NCBI GenBank assembly: GCA_039602395.1
Contig: JBCNJP010000027.1
Location: 33,373,962 to 33,437,961 of the forward strand
Length of the DNA stretch: 64,000 nucleotides
Source: Deinandra increscens subsp. villosa
Lineage: Eukaryota > Streptophyta > Magnoliopsida > Asterales > Asteraceae
Direction: 5' to 3'
The notes under the pieces are model-generated. The model worked only from the letters and a program-made list of their open reading frames with translations. It was not told the origin of the DNA and made no database searches. A program made the translations under genes and the position numbers. This document shows, in pieces, positions 1-12,839 of this stretch (the stretch's first letter is position 1; every line of letters begins with the position of its first letter).

Positions 1-1933
1 CAAGGGTAACAAGATACATGAAACGTTAAAAATTAAAAAAAGTTTCCACTATGCGGTCCAAATTTAGAGGTAGCGGACACTACCCCTAGCAATAAGCTAG
101 GTCCGCCGCCGAGTATAATTAAATAACATCACGTTCTACCACCATCAAAACAAAACATGTATGTCCCGCGCGTCATGATAATTTAGCATGCGGAGACCAA
201 TTTCAACACAATATGGTCGGTTTCAGCCCCATCATACGTCTCTGACACACCCTTCAAAGTTTTGAATTGGCCTCCAAATTGAACGCAATGAGGACCATTA
301 CCCTTTCTGGAGCTAGAGCGCAACTTCGATCCTACGCTCCAGGCTTACAAAGATCACCGCTCACATTTGAGTATGTGTCTTGAGCATCCACATTTTGATC
401 TTCTCATTGTCTTGCCTAAAGGTCATACCCACTTTGATACTCTTTGTCATAAGATCATCTTCTGAGGCCTTGTGTCTGGTATCAAAGGTTAGTCATTTGT
501 CATGCTTAGGCCACCCGGTATGGTGGCGTGATGCCTATGTGGCAACAAAAAAAAACGCCATGAAACCACCCCTTAATGCGTGAAGTTAGGCGTGAAGTTG
601 TTGTGGATTATGTGAGTGGTCCTAACGCCCAACAAGTGTTAGTACCTCATTGTAAGATTGGATGTCCATATGACTCTAAAGATTCACCAATTATTATAAG
701 TGTTCTTTTTGTCACAACCTTATGTTAAGATTGGCGAAGACTTTCAGCTGAAAGGGCATGCGACCCTAATATTGGCTAACATTAATAATGGGACGGTATA
801 TAATATTAATTATGGGACACCATCTTTGACAGACCCATTATCTTAATTAGGAAGCAGATGTCATCACTAAATTATGTTTTCTTTCTCTTTAAGTCATCTA
901 TGTAATTTGTGTGCACATAAATAAAGATAAATCTGGTTGTAGCAATTTCTTGATTGTGCGTCCATAAAGACACCTGACCTCGAACACCTTATTAGTTGTA
1001 GACTTGGGTATGGTTATATTTGAAGCCTTGAGGCTTTAAAATTTGACCCAATTAAATTGAGCCATTTCAAAGAGAGAAAAATAGAAATTGAAGCCTTGGA
1101 GGGGGTATGCAAGCTGCAACAAGGAGGGCTTCAAATTGGTATAAATGAAAGAATGGACCCACCTTTTGCCCTCCCAACCACCGAAAACTCACGGCTTCAT
1201 GCTGTTTGGTGAAGCAACGAATTTTCGAAATGAAAGTCGTCAACTCCAAGTAGCAAGAGGCGGTATAGAAGCCCTCGCAAGCAGCGAAGCCTCAAGGTTG
1301 AAGCCGTGGGTATACTGTCCACCCTAAGAAACCCTAAGAAACAAATGCTTGAGCACGAAGGTGTAGCCGTGTAGTGTAGCCGTGTAGTATTGTGCTAATT
1401 TAAGGCACATTCAATGATAGAGTAATATGTGTTTTGTCTCTTATTTGAAAGCTTTATGGTGCGTGTTGTGGGAAATGTTTATTAGTTTTCTGTTTCTAAC
1501 TTTTTAAAAAATGTAAGAGGTTTTACATCACTAGAAAACACATGAAATTTTTTGAAAACGCGTTCAAAATAGAAAGATGAAAATTTTATTTTCCATATTA
1601 GAAAACTATTAAACAATAAAATATAGTTTTCTAATTTCAATTTAAAAAGTAGAAAACGGTATTTTCCATTTTCTTGAAAAACATTTCTGATCAAGTTTTA
1701 TGGTTTCCATGTTTTCTTGAAATTTTTTTATAGAAAATTGGGGGTGTTTTCTACAACTAAGTGTGCCCTTAGATTACTATATATTTTCCACTTAGTTTAG
1801 GGTAAAATTTCTATATATTTCCTATTTATTTTATGGTAGGTTGATAAGAGGCGGAAAAGAAAATAGATAACAGATTTGGGTAAAGTTGACGCACTAGCTG
1901 AAAAACTAGCTGCTAGCTGATAAGCTAGCTAAC
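1..1933. other. Gene-free repeat-rich stretch
   Basis: No open frame here resembles a known protein and the longest frames are about 60-70 codons. The segment around 1020-1330 has several scattered copies of a GAAGCC-rich word in both orientations, suggesting an old MITE-like insertion whose ends I cannot define. The rest is AT-rich and unremarkable. Confidence 0.5.
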
Positions 1934-2320
1934 TAATGATTTGTTTAGGCTGTGTTTGGCGCGCTATAAGCTAGCTTTTGAAAAACTAGTTGAAGTAGCG
2001 TTTCAACTAGCTTTTATAATTATTCCAGCAAACAAATACCTTTATTTACATTTATAACATGTACTTTTATGTCATTTATATATTTCAGCTAGTTTATCAG
2101 ATAGTTATAAGTAGCTGATAAAAAAATGTTTGGTAAAAACTAGCTGAAATATATAAAATGACATAAAGGTACATGTCATAAATGTAAATAAAGGTATTTG
2201 TTTATAAGTTATGGAAGGGTAAAGCTGAAAATATTATAAAAGCTAGTTAAAATGTTACTCCAACTAGCTTTTTTAAAAACTAGCTTATAACGCGTCAAAC
2301 ACAACCTAATCAAATCATTA
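1934..2320. mobile_element. Foldback MITE, about 387 bp
   Basis: The left end (TAATGATTTGTTTAGGCTGT) is matched in inverted orientation by the right end, which reads TAATGATTTGATTAGGTTGT on the opposite strand. The inverted similarity continues inward over most of each half, including repeated CTAGCTT words, with the centre near 2100. There is no coding capacity. The terminal TAA could be part of a target duplication, so the superfamily is left open. Confidence 0.7.
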
Positions 2321-3550
2321 TTTAAGACTTATTTACAACACAGACCCCACAAGAATATCACACTTACAACAGACCCTGAACAAAACTTTCAAACAATTAC
2401 AACAAAGACCTTAGACCCGGAACTATTTAATATATAACATACGACGATATTATACAAACCTAAGTTATTAGGATTGGTGAGCTTTCACATTTCCCCTCGA
2501 TATCGACATTGCTAACGCTTACGTTTGAAAATTACACTTTTAGTCCCCATACTATCAAAAAATGAATATATGTTTTAAGGTTTTTTTTCTTTTTCTTTCA
2601 TAATTAAACTCATAATCAAAAGCTACATATGTTTTTTCTACTCTGAAGTTATAATTAATTCCTTTCAGTGTTAATCTCTTCTACAAGGGCTTAGGGTCTG
2701 GAAGGACACGGTCCCCCTGTTTGTTTTTTTTTTTTTTGCTTCATAGTACTACTTTTACCTTATTTTTCGAAAAAAATTTATACATCAAATCCGGCTCCTC
2801 TGCATTTTTGTTCAAGCTCTGTCACTCCTCTTCTACTCTTCTACAAATTAACGCTAATTTATTAGTCTGTTGCATTGTAGAATTAAATCATTAGTTAGAG
2901 CTAGCGAGCTTTTGTCGCACAAATAAATAAATTGGTTTGAATGATACTCGGGGCATTTACGTGTTGGTATAAGGATAGCCACAAGTTCAAACTAAAAAAC
3001 AAAGTGGACTATTATTTTTATTTTCAAAATACTTAATCTGAAAGGCAGCTAGGTACCAGGTATGTAGCGCTTATATCGACATAATTATATTCTAGTATTT
3101 TTAAGACGTACGTGTTAGCAAGCATTTAAAGTACGTGATGTTTTATTGCATGGATTCTGGATTATTTTACACGTCCTGAAGAATATATATATCATAGAAA
3201 AACCGTTCGTGGGTTTAAAATAAAATAAATATTTTATTTGGTATGATTACTATAAAAGAAAAAGAAAACATATACTATTACAATATAAATGAAATAATCT
3301 ACTCCTACTACAAGTTATAAGGAAATTGAAAGATTTTAATACAAGAAAATAAAAAGAAATAAATTACAATACAATTACAAGGAAATGAAAATAATAATGC
3401 AAGGGACTGAAATGCATGCAAATAAGAAATAAAATTACAGTGATAAAAATTGATGAAATGAAATGAACCTTTGGTAAACAATTTTAAGAGTTAAAGATGA
3501 TGACGGTAGGTGTGGAAAATGATTTTATTAAAACTTGAATGTTTAGAAAA
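2321..3550. other. AT-rich stretch, nothing recognised
   Basis: No gene, RNA or clear repeat boundary was seen. It includes a T-run at about 2726-2738 and A-rich purine tracts at about 3235-3430. Confidence 0.5.
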
Positions 3551-3559
3551 ACGAAGAAG

Positions 3560-3850
3560 AAATAAGAAGACCTTTTGGCCAAAGCTTCGGGTCAACACCC
3601 GAGTCCCTTAAAACAAATTTCACGTCTATCGAAGATCCCGTTTTGTTTCCCAGAGTAGAATCGCCTAAACCGTATTGTATGATCGGGATAACACTAAGTC
3701 CGGAATTACCTTGAAACTTGATGAACTAAGAACGGAGATGAAGACTTTGAGAGAGAATTTGAAGATGAGCAAACAGAGAATTCTGATGAATTCGGTGTGT
3801 TTTGCATCAATCTATGATGCTGTATTTATAGTGGTAAAAGCCTTGGAGAG
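3560..3850 (-). promoter_or_regulatory. Promoter and leader-like segment on the minus strand
   Basis: Read on the minus strand there is a clean TATA box (CTATAAATACA, about 3821-3831) followed by a C/T-rich leader but no recognisable coding sequence. The GC-rich block at 3890-4260 would lie upstream of it. This arrangement is typical of a retrotransposon LTR promoter left without its body. No LTR ends or target duplication were found, so the assignment is tentative. Confidence 0.3.
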
Positions 3851-4724
3851 CAATTAAAGTAATTCGTAGTCAAACTTTGCATTAAAAGTCTTTAATGTAA
3901 ATTGATTTCTAATTAACGCGGAATTACCTTAATTAGCTCAAAATGCGTTTTTACAGCTATTTCCGGCTAAATCACGCGTGACAATTGTACCCAGCTGAAC
4001 TGGCGCTTCCGGACCAACCTTCCGACTGAACCATCCGCTAGAACTTCAACCAGAATAATTTCCGGCTCAACTCGGTTCCGCCCGGACCACATAGGTCCGC
4101 TTGACCCACCTTCCGGCGTGCGAAGTGCACCATCAAAGCGCCGCATTGTGCACGTACACCCACGTGCGTGAGTTAGGACCCTCAGGGTCCAAGGAATGTC
4201 TCATACTCAAGGAAACGATAGTTGGTAAGGTTCCCACTTTATAAACCACTTTTGGTTTATCCCCCTACCAATGTGGCATAAGTTCTACTTCATTTTGCTG
4301 CGAGACCTCAACTTTGAGCCTCGATATCTCATTCATACGAGCTCGGATTTGGACGTGGTTTGGTGCGTCAGAAAGCCCTCACAACGTACTACACAAACCC
4401 ATAAAATACAGAAGCAACAACCTATGTTATCTGTATTTTATTTAAGTCCAAAGTTGATGAAAAACTCATTTTCACACTTAGTGAAAAAATAAATTTTCTA
4501 CTAGATTTCTCCCAAAATTCCAACATATATTAGTTGAAGACTCATGTTTTATAAAGTACGTAATTAACGATAGTTTAAGTTTAATTATATGGTTACTCTT
4601 TGGACTATAATATCTATACTTGTATCCTAGTCTAAAGAAAATGATTATATTCTTATCCAGGTCGGCCATCTTAAATGGAGTCGTATCAAAAGATAGGGGG
4701 GTGTTCATGGGGAACATTTAAATG

Positions 4725-4975
4725 CGATAGTTTACATATAAAATTCGATAGTTTACATATAAAATAATAAACAACATAAATTTTTAGTTTTTTTAAAATA
4801 TAGTGACTTTTTTGGATTGGTTCTCCGTTCCTCATTTTTCTAACAAAACACAAAACTGGAAACCAGTCTATTTTCTATGTTTCACATGTGAAATGAGATA
4901 GTTTACATATAAAATAACATTAATTGATCATCTCTAAAACTAAACAATATAAATTTTTGGTTTCCTTAAAAGGTA
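4725..4975. repeat. Repeated GATAGTTTACATATAAAAT motif
   Basis: The 19-base word GATAGTTTACATATAAAAT occurs three times in about 180 bases (near 4727, 4747 and 4897), each in an AT-rich context. The longer block containing it, which ends in AAATTTTTRGTTT, appears twice (about 4747-4795 and 4897-4965), so this looks like a diverged local duplication. Confidence 0.5.
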
Positions 4976-5024
4976 ATGGTTTTTATAAAAAGGTTCCCCA
5001 GTTCCCTATTTTTTTGGTATTCCC

Positions 5025-5135
5025 CAATGAACCTCCCCTATGAAGTTAATTATGAATTGAGTGGAGTCTATCAAAATTTTCATGTGTCACACCTTCGTAA
5101 ATGTTTGACAGATGAAGACATCAATTGGTTTAGGG
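5025..5135 (+). pseudogene. Ty3/gypsy integrase C-terminal remnant
   Basis: The frame reads YELSGVYQNFHVSHLRKCLT and continues with acidic residues. The S-x-VHxTFHVSxLKKCL pattern is the conserved tail following the integrase of Ty3/gypsy elements. No other gypsy domain is readable on either side, so this is a short relic. The open frame 4976-5239 that contains it is probably fortuitous beyond the motif. Confidence 0.65.
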
Positions 5136-5654
5136 TAACAATACATCTAGCAATCAAAGGTGAGTTTTGGTCCACCTTTTACTATTTTGGGATTGATATG
5201 CATGCAAAGCAAAGAAATATTGTTTTTCATTGTTCATAATGATTTCAAGTGAAGTTAAGTATTTGTTTTATGATGTTATGAAAGTTTATGAATGCTTATA
5301 ACTGAATGAATGTGTGAATATGCCTTTGGGCAATAACGTTGTTTTTAAACGCCTAACATATGTCTGTTTGTTGAATGAAAGTCATGTAACGATTGTGTTG
5401 TGGGTCAAGGATAAAGTCCTCCGGTGATGATTGGGGGTCAAGGAAAATTCTTTTAATTATCGATGGTTGGAGGTCAATGAGAGAGTTCCTTTACTTTGTG
5501 TATTGTGACGAATAAGGAAGTAGATATTAGACTTTGCCTAGTGAATTGAATGTTTCTAAAGTTCAAAGAAGGCTTAACATGTCTTGCATGTTATTATAGA
5601 AACTTTTATGTTTAACCTATTATAATCTTATATCATGTATCATACAAAAACAAA

Positions 5655-5945
5655 AAGCAAATTCTCGATCATCCACAAAGTCCGAATACAAAGCCTTGGC
5701 TGACAGCATTGTTGAACTCACGTGGCTACAAGCCTTAGTGCACGAACTTGGGATAAACACGACTTCTGATTCAACTCTCTGTGTGACAATCTTAGCAGCA
5801 AACCATGTGTTTCACACAACAACAAAACACGTTGAAGTTAATTTTCACTTCCTTAGAGAACCAGTAGCTCAAAGAAAGGTCCATGTGCAATCATATTTAT
5901 AAGGGATCAGATTGCTGATATATTCACAAAATTGTTGCTAACTTA
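5655..5945 (+). pseudogene. Ty1/copia RNase H remnant
   Basis: Translation gives a degenerate copia RNase H tail: KSEYKALADSIVELTWLQAL, then HELGI, a decayed C-DN block (CVTILAANHVFH), TKHVEVNFHFLRE and QRKVHVQ, with the usual QIADIFTK segment following out of frame and broken. A functional copia protein has the DN catalytic pair in the middle block; here it reads VTI. The sequence after 5945 could be decayed 3' LTR, but I cannot bound it. Confidence 0.75.
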
Positions 5946-6975
5946 AAGATTCAACTTCTTTTGTTCCAAGTTTTAAGTCATTCTCCATCCTTAGCTTGCT
6001 GGGAAATAATAAATGATATAATAATTATACATAGTTGAGGGCAAAATTATCAATATATGCAATGTATATAAACCCTTGTATATACCCTAATTGGAATAAG
6101 TCAAGCAATACAATTGTAACACCCCAATATTTTATAGATATAATTATATACATCAAATACGTGTTTATATTATCAATACGTGAGTTTGATTGATGAATAT
6201 AGTAAGACTATACATTAGATATGTTAAATGTGTTAGAATTATGTGTTTGATGGCCAACGTGATGAAACATGCATAAACGAATGTCTTAAACATTAAGAAA
6301 GTAAAATATGATATGGATATGTGTTTATTCAATAGCATGATGATACATGTGTGAATTGATGGATATATACGTGCGAATACTTGTGTTAATAGTTAACAGA
6401 AAAGTAAAAGGGCTAAAAAGTAATTTATGTAAAGATATAAACGTATGTGGATATTATACGCGTTTATAATCATTATACGCATCCCGAGGCTTAGAAATTA
6501 GTAAAGATATAGCCTAATATGATTCGTGACATAAAATAATAAGTATTGTAAAGTTTGAGGGGCTAAAACGTAATTTAGCATAATAAATGAATATATATAT
6601 ATGTATCTATATATTATCGTACGAATCCCGAGCCTTAGAAACCTTAGAAATTGTTAGAAATATGTCCAATAATGTTTTGGTACATAAAATGATAAAAGGA
6701 TGAAAGTATAGGGAGGCTAAAGTGCACCAAACCAAACCACAAGGGCTGAAAATGCCAAAAATCAAAGTCTGGCCGGAAGACCATGGCCTCGCGTATCGCG
6801 AGCCATGATGCCCTCCCTTGTGCGATACGCAAGGGACTTGTTTCTGTAGAAAAAACATCAGGTTCGAAAATGAACCACGTTTTCAACTTGGAGCTCAAGT
6901 TTTACCATTCCAAATGTCCATTTTGATCCAATACTCATCATAGGACGTGTAAGGACATTAAGGCGCACCTCCTAG

Positions 6976-6984
6976 TATAAATAG
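6976..6984 (+). promoter_or_regulatory. TATA box of the outer LTR-like element
   Basis: TATAAATAG lies about 860 bp into the element, followed by a C-rich, relatively unstructured leader (7010-7110). This matches the position of an LTR U3/R boundary. Transcription would start near 7005. Confidence 0.45.
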
Positions 6985-9900
6985 AGCCTCAGATTCGGCT
7001 TTAGAACTCGCAAATTCACTCAAACATCACCCGAAAACCCTCGTTTAGAACCAGAAACTTCGTCGGAGCAATTCGAGCAAACCAGGAGGAATTAGGAGCT
7101 GAATTTCTGTAGTCACCCTTTATTTGGTATGCTTAACAATAACCTCTTTCAGTTTTGAAAATATTATGTCTAAGTATGGTTTCTAAAATTATGTAAAAAT
7201 TACGGTTCTTGAGCTTGTTTTGCTAAAATTGGATAATCGGGTGGGAATTAGGGTCTGAATTTTTGTACATAATCCTAAAATAATGTCATTTAAAAAATCC
7301 CTAAGTTTTTTCAGATTTGGGAAAGGTTTGGTAATGGTTTTGGTTTTGTAAACGGGTCAAAATTAGGGTTTTCGTAACGTTGTTCTGCCCAAATTCAGTA
7401 AACGGTGTTGAACTAAGCTTTGATATTTTAAAGTATATTATAAAATGTTATAATGGATAATACCCTAAGTTTGTTTGAAAAGAAAATGAGTTTTGATAAG
7501 GAAACGAGAAATACGTGAAATTAGGTTTTTGAATCATGATTATTTAATATAAAATAATCCGAAGGGTATAGGGACATGAATTTTGGTATGGTAACATATT
7601 TTTATATATGTTAAGTGTATATGAGTTTAAAATAGGTAAATAATAAAGTATTGAAAATGCCGAGTTAATCGGATATTAGAAGTTCGTGCGGACCAAAAAG
7701 GTAAGTGCCTGTACACTGGGGTTTCTGGCAACGCGAGGGTGTCGCATAAATCCAAAATGGGAACGGGCATACCTCACTGGACGATCACGGGGTGTGTGTT
7801 TACTTATAGGAATGTGCGTCTTCATATAATCAATAAAAAGAGATATTATGCCTATAAGGTCATTTTGGTCATTTTGACCTATAAAAAGGTTAATCTTGAT
7901 AATTAGATATTATTAAGATAATAAATAGTAGAAATAAACATAGGATATGTTTATAATGTAAAACCTTGTGTTAATGCCATACGATACACAATTAGGTTAA
8001 CCAAGGATTATGTGTCACACCCCGGTCAACGGTTTCGGGTGTGAACGAGAATGGAACCATAGTCGAGGATACATAGAACAATAACTAATACATTTAAAAC
8101 TTTATAAAACATTACGTCATTATATTGCAGCGGAAAATGTTAGTGGATAATGATAATGTCTTACATTTCGAAAACAAGTCTTAAATTAATAATATAACAT
8201 TAAACGGTTTATTTAGGGAAATCGGGACTATGACTCCAAAAGCAGGTCCGATAGCATAAGTAAGCCACATTTGCATGTCTTCGCGAAGTTGCATCAATTA
8301 GCTAAGAAATCATGAATTTAAAACGGGTCAACATAAAGTTGGTGAGGTTCACAGGTTTATGATTTATCAGTTTAACAGTTGTAAAACAGTTTCCAGTGTA
8401 CTTAAATATTACAAGGGTTATCGTTGTGGATGTATGAGCTCACCTGAACCTTGATTTCAAATACTAACGGTTTACCCACCCAGCATCCCTTGCCCAGAGA
8501 TGTTAAACAGAGCAGAATAACTGACGTGTACCCCCAGACAATCCGGAGTCAGAACTGGAGCTACCAGTTAGGGTAGGGTTGTCAACCCAAATAGATATAT
8601 TCACTAGCTATCGTTTCGTACAGAACTAATTGAAATCAATTAATGGTGGGATTACGGTTGTATAAACGTTCATAACGATAATGTACCAAGTTGGGCAATC
8701 AGTAAGAGAACAAGTAGTCATACGGCTAACAGATAAATCATAATATCAAGTAAAAGCATTTAACAGTTTTCATGATTTCTCCCCCAAAGTATAAAACAGT
8801 TAAAAGGAAAAGGGGCCGTGAAACTCACTGAATCAGCAGGTATGTAGAAATTTAGCAGGATAAGAACGGTAGCACGTAACGTCCTAAATCATTAAATAAA
8901 CATATGCATAAGGTCTACGATCATTTGAGTAACATAAGTCACCCAAGTGATACCGGTCAAGTCTTGACGTTTTAAATCCGTTTGTATCTTTGAAAACCCG
9001 TTAACTTGTACTTATTAAATAAATACATTTGGTGATGCTTTATATTTATGTTAAATAAATATAACCTAAGAATAATCATTTTTAATAAGTCAACCAAGTC
9101 TTGAATATTGAGTTTAAAATAATAATGTTTATTATTATTTTCATAAGTTTGTATAATTATTTTTAATTAAATAATTACGTGTTTGATTTGTTAATCTTGC
9201 AAGTTATAATTATATTTAAATAATTATGATTAACAACATTTTGGTGAATGGAACATAGTTTATATCTTTTGTAAATAATTATTTGTCAAGAATAATTATT
9301 AAATGTTCGATTTATTTTTAAAACATAAATTGTTTGAAAGATATATTCTAAGTTATAACATTTAATTATTTATCTTTCGAAATCGTTTAAATATTTCTTT
9401 GGCATGAAATGTTTATTTCTTCCTTAAACATTTTCAAAACATTGTAACGACGCTAGGATTTATATAACGTTGCCTTTATAAAGATTTGTTTTTATTTAAA
9501 ATCTTTAACGGACGAAATTTCCATTCTTGGTTTCATCAAAGTAACATTAGGAATCCATATAAATATTTAAAGTCAATGGCTTGTCTTTGGTTTATTTTTA
9601 TAAAATCTTTTATAAAAATATTTATTTCCACATGTGACTTTTTATAGAAAAATGTCTATTTGTAATAAAAGTTTTAGAAAGGTTAAAACTTGTAATAAAT
9701 CTAAGTATTTATGTCAAACCAATCATTTGACATAAATATTATTCTCGCCATTTTTAGTAACAAAATCTATATTTATTCTTTTTGTCTTGCACTTTTTATA
9801 ACACATATTTAATGTGTTAATTTTTCCAAATCAAGTAACATTCTTTTTGTCTTGAGTTATTTTTATAACACATTTAATGTGTCACTTTTACTAAAACAAG

Positions 9901-10035
9901 TATTATTCTTTTGTTTTAGTCATAGGTTACATATGTAACATTTATTTAATTTCTTTGATTTAAATAAGTCCATAAACATGTTTATTATATTCTTTCATTT
10001 TCTAGTATTTTTATAACATAATCATAAGTTCATAT

Positions 10036-10250
10036 CTACTAACACTTTGTGTTAGGACCAGTGACTAAATAAAAATGTAATCACTAACACATTAGTGTTA
10101 GGACAAGAAAATAAATAACAATCACTAACACATTTGTGTTAGGACAAGAAAATATAAATAACAATCACTAACACATTTGTGTTAGGACAAGGAAATATAA
10201 ATAACAATCACTAACACATTTGTGTTAGGACAAATAAATATAAACATGTA
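10036..10250. repeat. Tandem repeat, about 43-bp unit, five copies, each with a palindrome
   Basis: Units start near 10036, 10080, 10121, 10164 and 10207. Each contains CTAACACATTTGTGTTAG, a near-perfect palindrome that can form an 8-bp stem. The last three units are almost identical and the first is the most diverged, a typical gradient in a growing tandem array. It lies inside the nested LTR. Confidence 0.85.
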
Positions 10251-10823
10251 TAGGTTGTGAGTTAGCATTTATGTTTCATTTTATATGCAGAGGCTTGGAG
10301 GTTTGTTTGAAATCAACTAACTTATGAAACAAATGTTTCATAAACAAGATTCATGGTGCACACTTGTTACTTTCCTTAGATTTCACAAATGTGTTTCACC
10401 ACACTCTTTGGTTATCTTTAAGCATTTAAAATGCACCAAAGGAAGTGTTTGATCTTGAGAGAAGGAGATAGAGAAGAGAGTTTTTGTTAGTTGATTAAAC
10501 AAACACAAGCATTCAAGAAAAATATAAAGACTTGGTTGTTAGTTGTCAAGACTTGAGGGTATCATGGGGTGGAGATTATGTGGAGAATGAGTTAGAAAAC
10601 TCACAAAAAGAAGAAGAGGAGGGAATTCGGTGAAGGTGGCGGTGTTTTGTGGTGGCCGGCGGTGGTTCCGGTGACGTTTGGCGGTGGCTGGCGGTGGTCC
10701 GGTGGTGGTTGTGGGGCGGCGTCGCGGCGACAGCAGGAGGGGGGGTGGCCGGCCGGTTCAAGAAAGGGAGGAGAGTGGGTGCTTGTTTGGTTGGGTGCAA
10801 GGGAACTAAAGTGATCTAGCCTC

Positions 10824-10834
10824 CTTTTTATAAT
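10824..10834 (-). promoter_or_regulatory. TATA box of the nested LTR
   Basis: On the minus strand the sequence TATAAAAAG precedes a leader containing no tenable protein (only low-complexity Pro/Thr/His frames between 10576 and 10837). Confidence 0.4.
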
Positions 10835-12839
10835 CAAAAGTTTAGTTATAACCCAATGGTTATTAGTGTGTTGTCAAGTTCTCATGCACTCTAGCTAATA
10901 GGTGATAATTTTTATAAACCTTGTAAGTGTTTTATAAAAGTTAAACACTTTTATAAATTATATAGTGGTTAGGAGTTTATAAAAAACATAACCTTTTAAA
11001 ATATAATCTAAGTATATTTAATCCAATAGAATGGTGGTTTTTATTTTTATAAAGGTTGTTGGTCCAAATTTTATAAAAATATTAGTGGGTTGAAAGGTTT
11101 ATAAAACTAGTGGGTTTAAAACAAATTAAATCAATTTGTTTACAATTGGGCCGAAGCCCAATCGAAAGGGAAAAGGGGTTATGGGCCGAAGCCCATTTAA
11201 AAGTTGATAGGGGGATGGGCCGTAGCCCATTATGGGTTTTAATGGTGGAACGGGCCGAAGCCCGTTAATATTTGGAGATGGGCCGAGGGTAGGCGGGCCG
11301 GGTTCCGGGTTGGGCCGCGAGAGAGAAAGAAAAGGGATTTGGGTTGGGTTTGGCCCAATGTGTTTCGGGCCGCGGGTCGGGTATCCGGGTTGGGAGATTT
11401 ACTCGATGCGTCGAGGTGAACTTCCAAGTAAATTTTCGGGTTGATCCGGACATGTTTGGGCTTATTGGGCTTACCGAGCCCAATAGGTTTATCGGTTTTA
11501 TTTGTTTGGCTAAGTCTTGACAACGTAACGTTTCGTATTACATTTTAAGTTCATGAAATGTTTTAACAGTTTGAATCAGTTTGATAAAATATAAAATATT
11601 AAATTTTATATTTAATTTCTTATTATTAAAATTCCATTAATAATAATATGAAACGTTCGTATTTCACAGTTATTTTGTGCGAGATTTAAATCAGTTAATC
11701 GTTTAACTAAGCGCAGTTAATCATGCAGTTTATAACAGTAATTCACAAAATTATCACATAATAAAAGTCAACAAAAGTCAACGGGGAGAGGGTTTGACCT
11801 GATTTTTGGACCGAGTGTCACATTATGTCGGAGGTTCTGTCCGAGTATAACGAGTGTAGAGATAAGCTGAGTTATGCGAGCCCACTTTTAAATGTTTTAA
11901 ACACTTTAATGTTTTTGGGCTGATATACATACTGTATTATGAAAATACATTCAAATGCTTTTATTTGAAAGTTTGATTATCTTAACTGATAAATTGATGA
12001 ACTGTATATGAAAGTTGCTTATCTTAACTGATAAATTGATAAACTGTTTGAACTGATGCGGGTTATGTTATGGAGATGTTTATGAATAATTACACGTGTT
12101 AGTAATGTATATGAAATGATTATTAAGATTATGTGCTATATTTGCTTTGAAATTAGGTATCCAAATGTTAAGGGTTTGCTAATAAACGTACAAGTGAGTA
12201 TGTTTGATTATATGAGAACAGGTGATACATTTGCTATATTATTATGTGGTGGATACGTCGTTGGTACATCCTGTATACAAGCATGGTAGTATAGTTGACC
12301 GGTATATCAAAAGTGTGGAGGATACGCCGCTGGTACATCCTGTATGTCAGGTGAAGGTGAGACATCTAGGAGCAAAGGCGCAGCCCTCGTGATAAGAGAT
12401 TGATCGGGCAAGCTATAGAGGAGCTATTGGACGTGCTGGCTTAGTTGTAGATAAATAAAGGTGGTTATATTTAGTCACTATATAGATAGATTGTAAATTA
12501 TCTCAATTACTTTACGTACTTGGCTTAATATAAATGAAAGTTCTAAATTTTCTGTTGCTTATCTCTGTTGTGGCACGTGTTCATGAGTAAATCCGATGCG
12601 TGACCCCTCTTGGTGTCAAGTCCGGGAGTGGGCGTCACAATAATTCACATACAGAAACATACATATTACCTCCCTATATACAATTACCAACTTTGGTAAG
12701 TTTAATTACTATTATGCCCCCTCACGTTTGCCATATTTACCATTATGCCATGTATTTAATTTTACCATTATACCATTTGCCATATTCGCCATTATGCCAT
12801 TTACTTATTTTTTTTTACCATTTTGCCATTTCTTTTTTT

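Larger units (their letters stand above)
8013..11822 (-). mobile_element. Nested solo LTR, about 3.8 kb, perfect 5-bp target duplication
   Basis: The element starts TGTCACACCCCGGTC and ends GGACCGAGTGTCACA, so the termini are TG...CA with imperfect inverted repeats. It is flanked on both sides by TTATG (8008-8012 and 11823-11827), a perfect 5-bp target duplication. On the minus strand it reads TGTGACACTCGG... to ...CCGGGGTGTGACA and has a TATA box (10824-10834, TATAAAAAG), so the minus strand is taken as its sense. No retroviral-type protein is encoded. It contains a 43-bp tandem repeat (10036-10250) and a GC-rich stretch with repeated GGGCCGAAGCCC words (11145-11280). Confidence 0.7.
6115..12639 (+). 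mobile_element. Solo-LTR-like element interrupted by a nested element
   Basis: The segment begins TGTAACACCCC and ends GGGCGTCACA, the TG...CA form with inverted-repeat ends typical of long Ty3/gypsy LTRs of the Tekay/Del type. The flanking five bases are ACAAT on the left (6110-6114) and ATAAT on the right (12640-12644), one mismatch from a perfect target duplication. Removing the nested element at 8013-11822 and its duplicated TTATG leaves about 2.7 kb, a plausible length for such an LTR. A TATA box on the + strand (6976) gives the orientation. No gag or pol sequence lies inside, so it is best read as a solo LTR left by recombination. Confidence 0.6.

Noticed and set aside
3675..4492. Small + strand frames at 3675 and 4271
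   Set aside because: They overlap a minus-strand promoter-like segment and GC-rich flank with no domain similarity.
10036..10250. CRISPR-like regularly spaced repeats
   Set aside because: Units are directly tandem with near-identical content and no unique spacers, and the genome is a plant's.
10576..10837. Two overlapping Pro/Thr/His-rich frames on the minus strand
   Set aside because: Low-complexity translation of a GC-rich segment downstream of the nested LTR promoter; no domain pattern.
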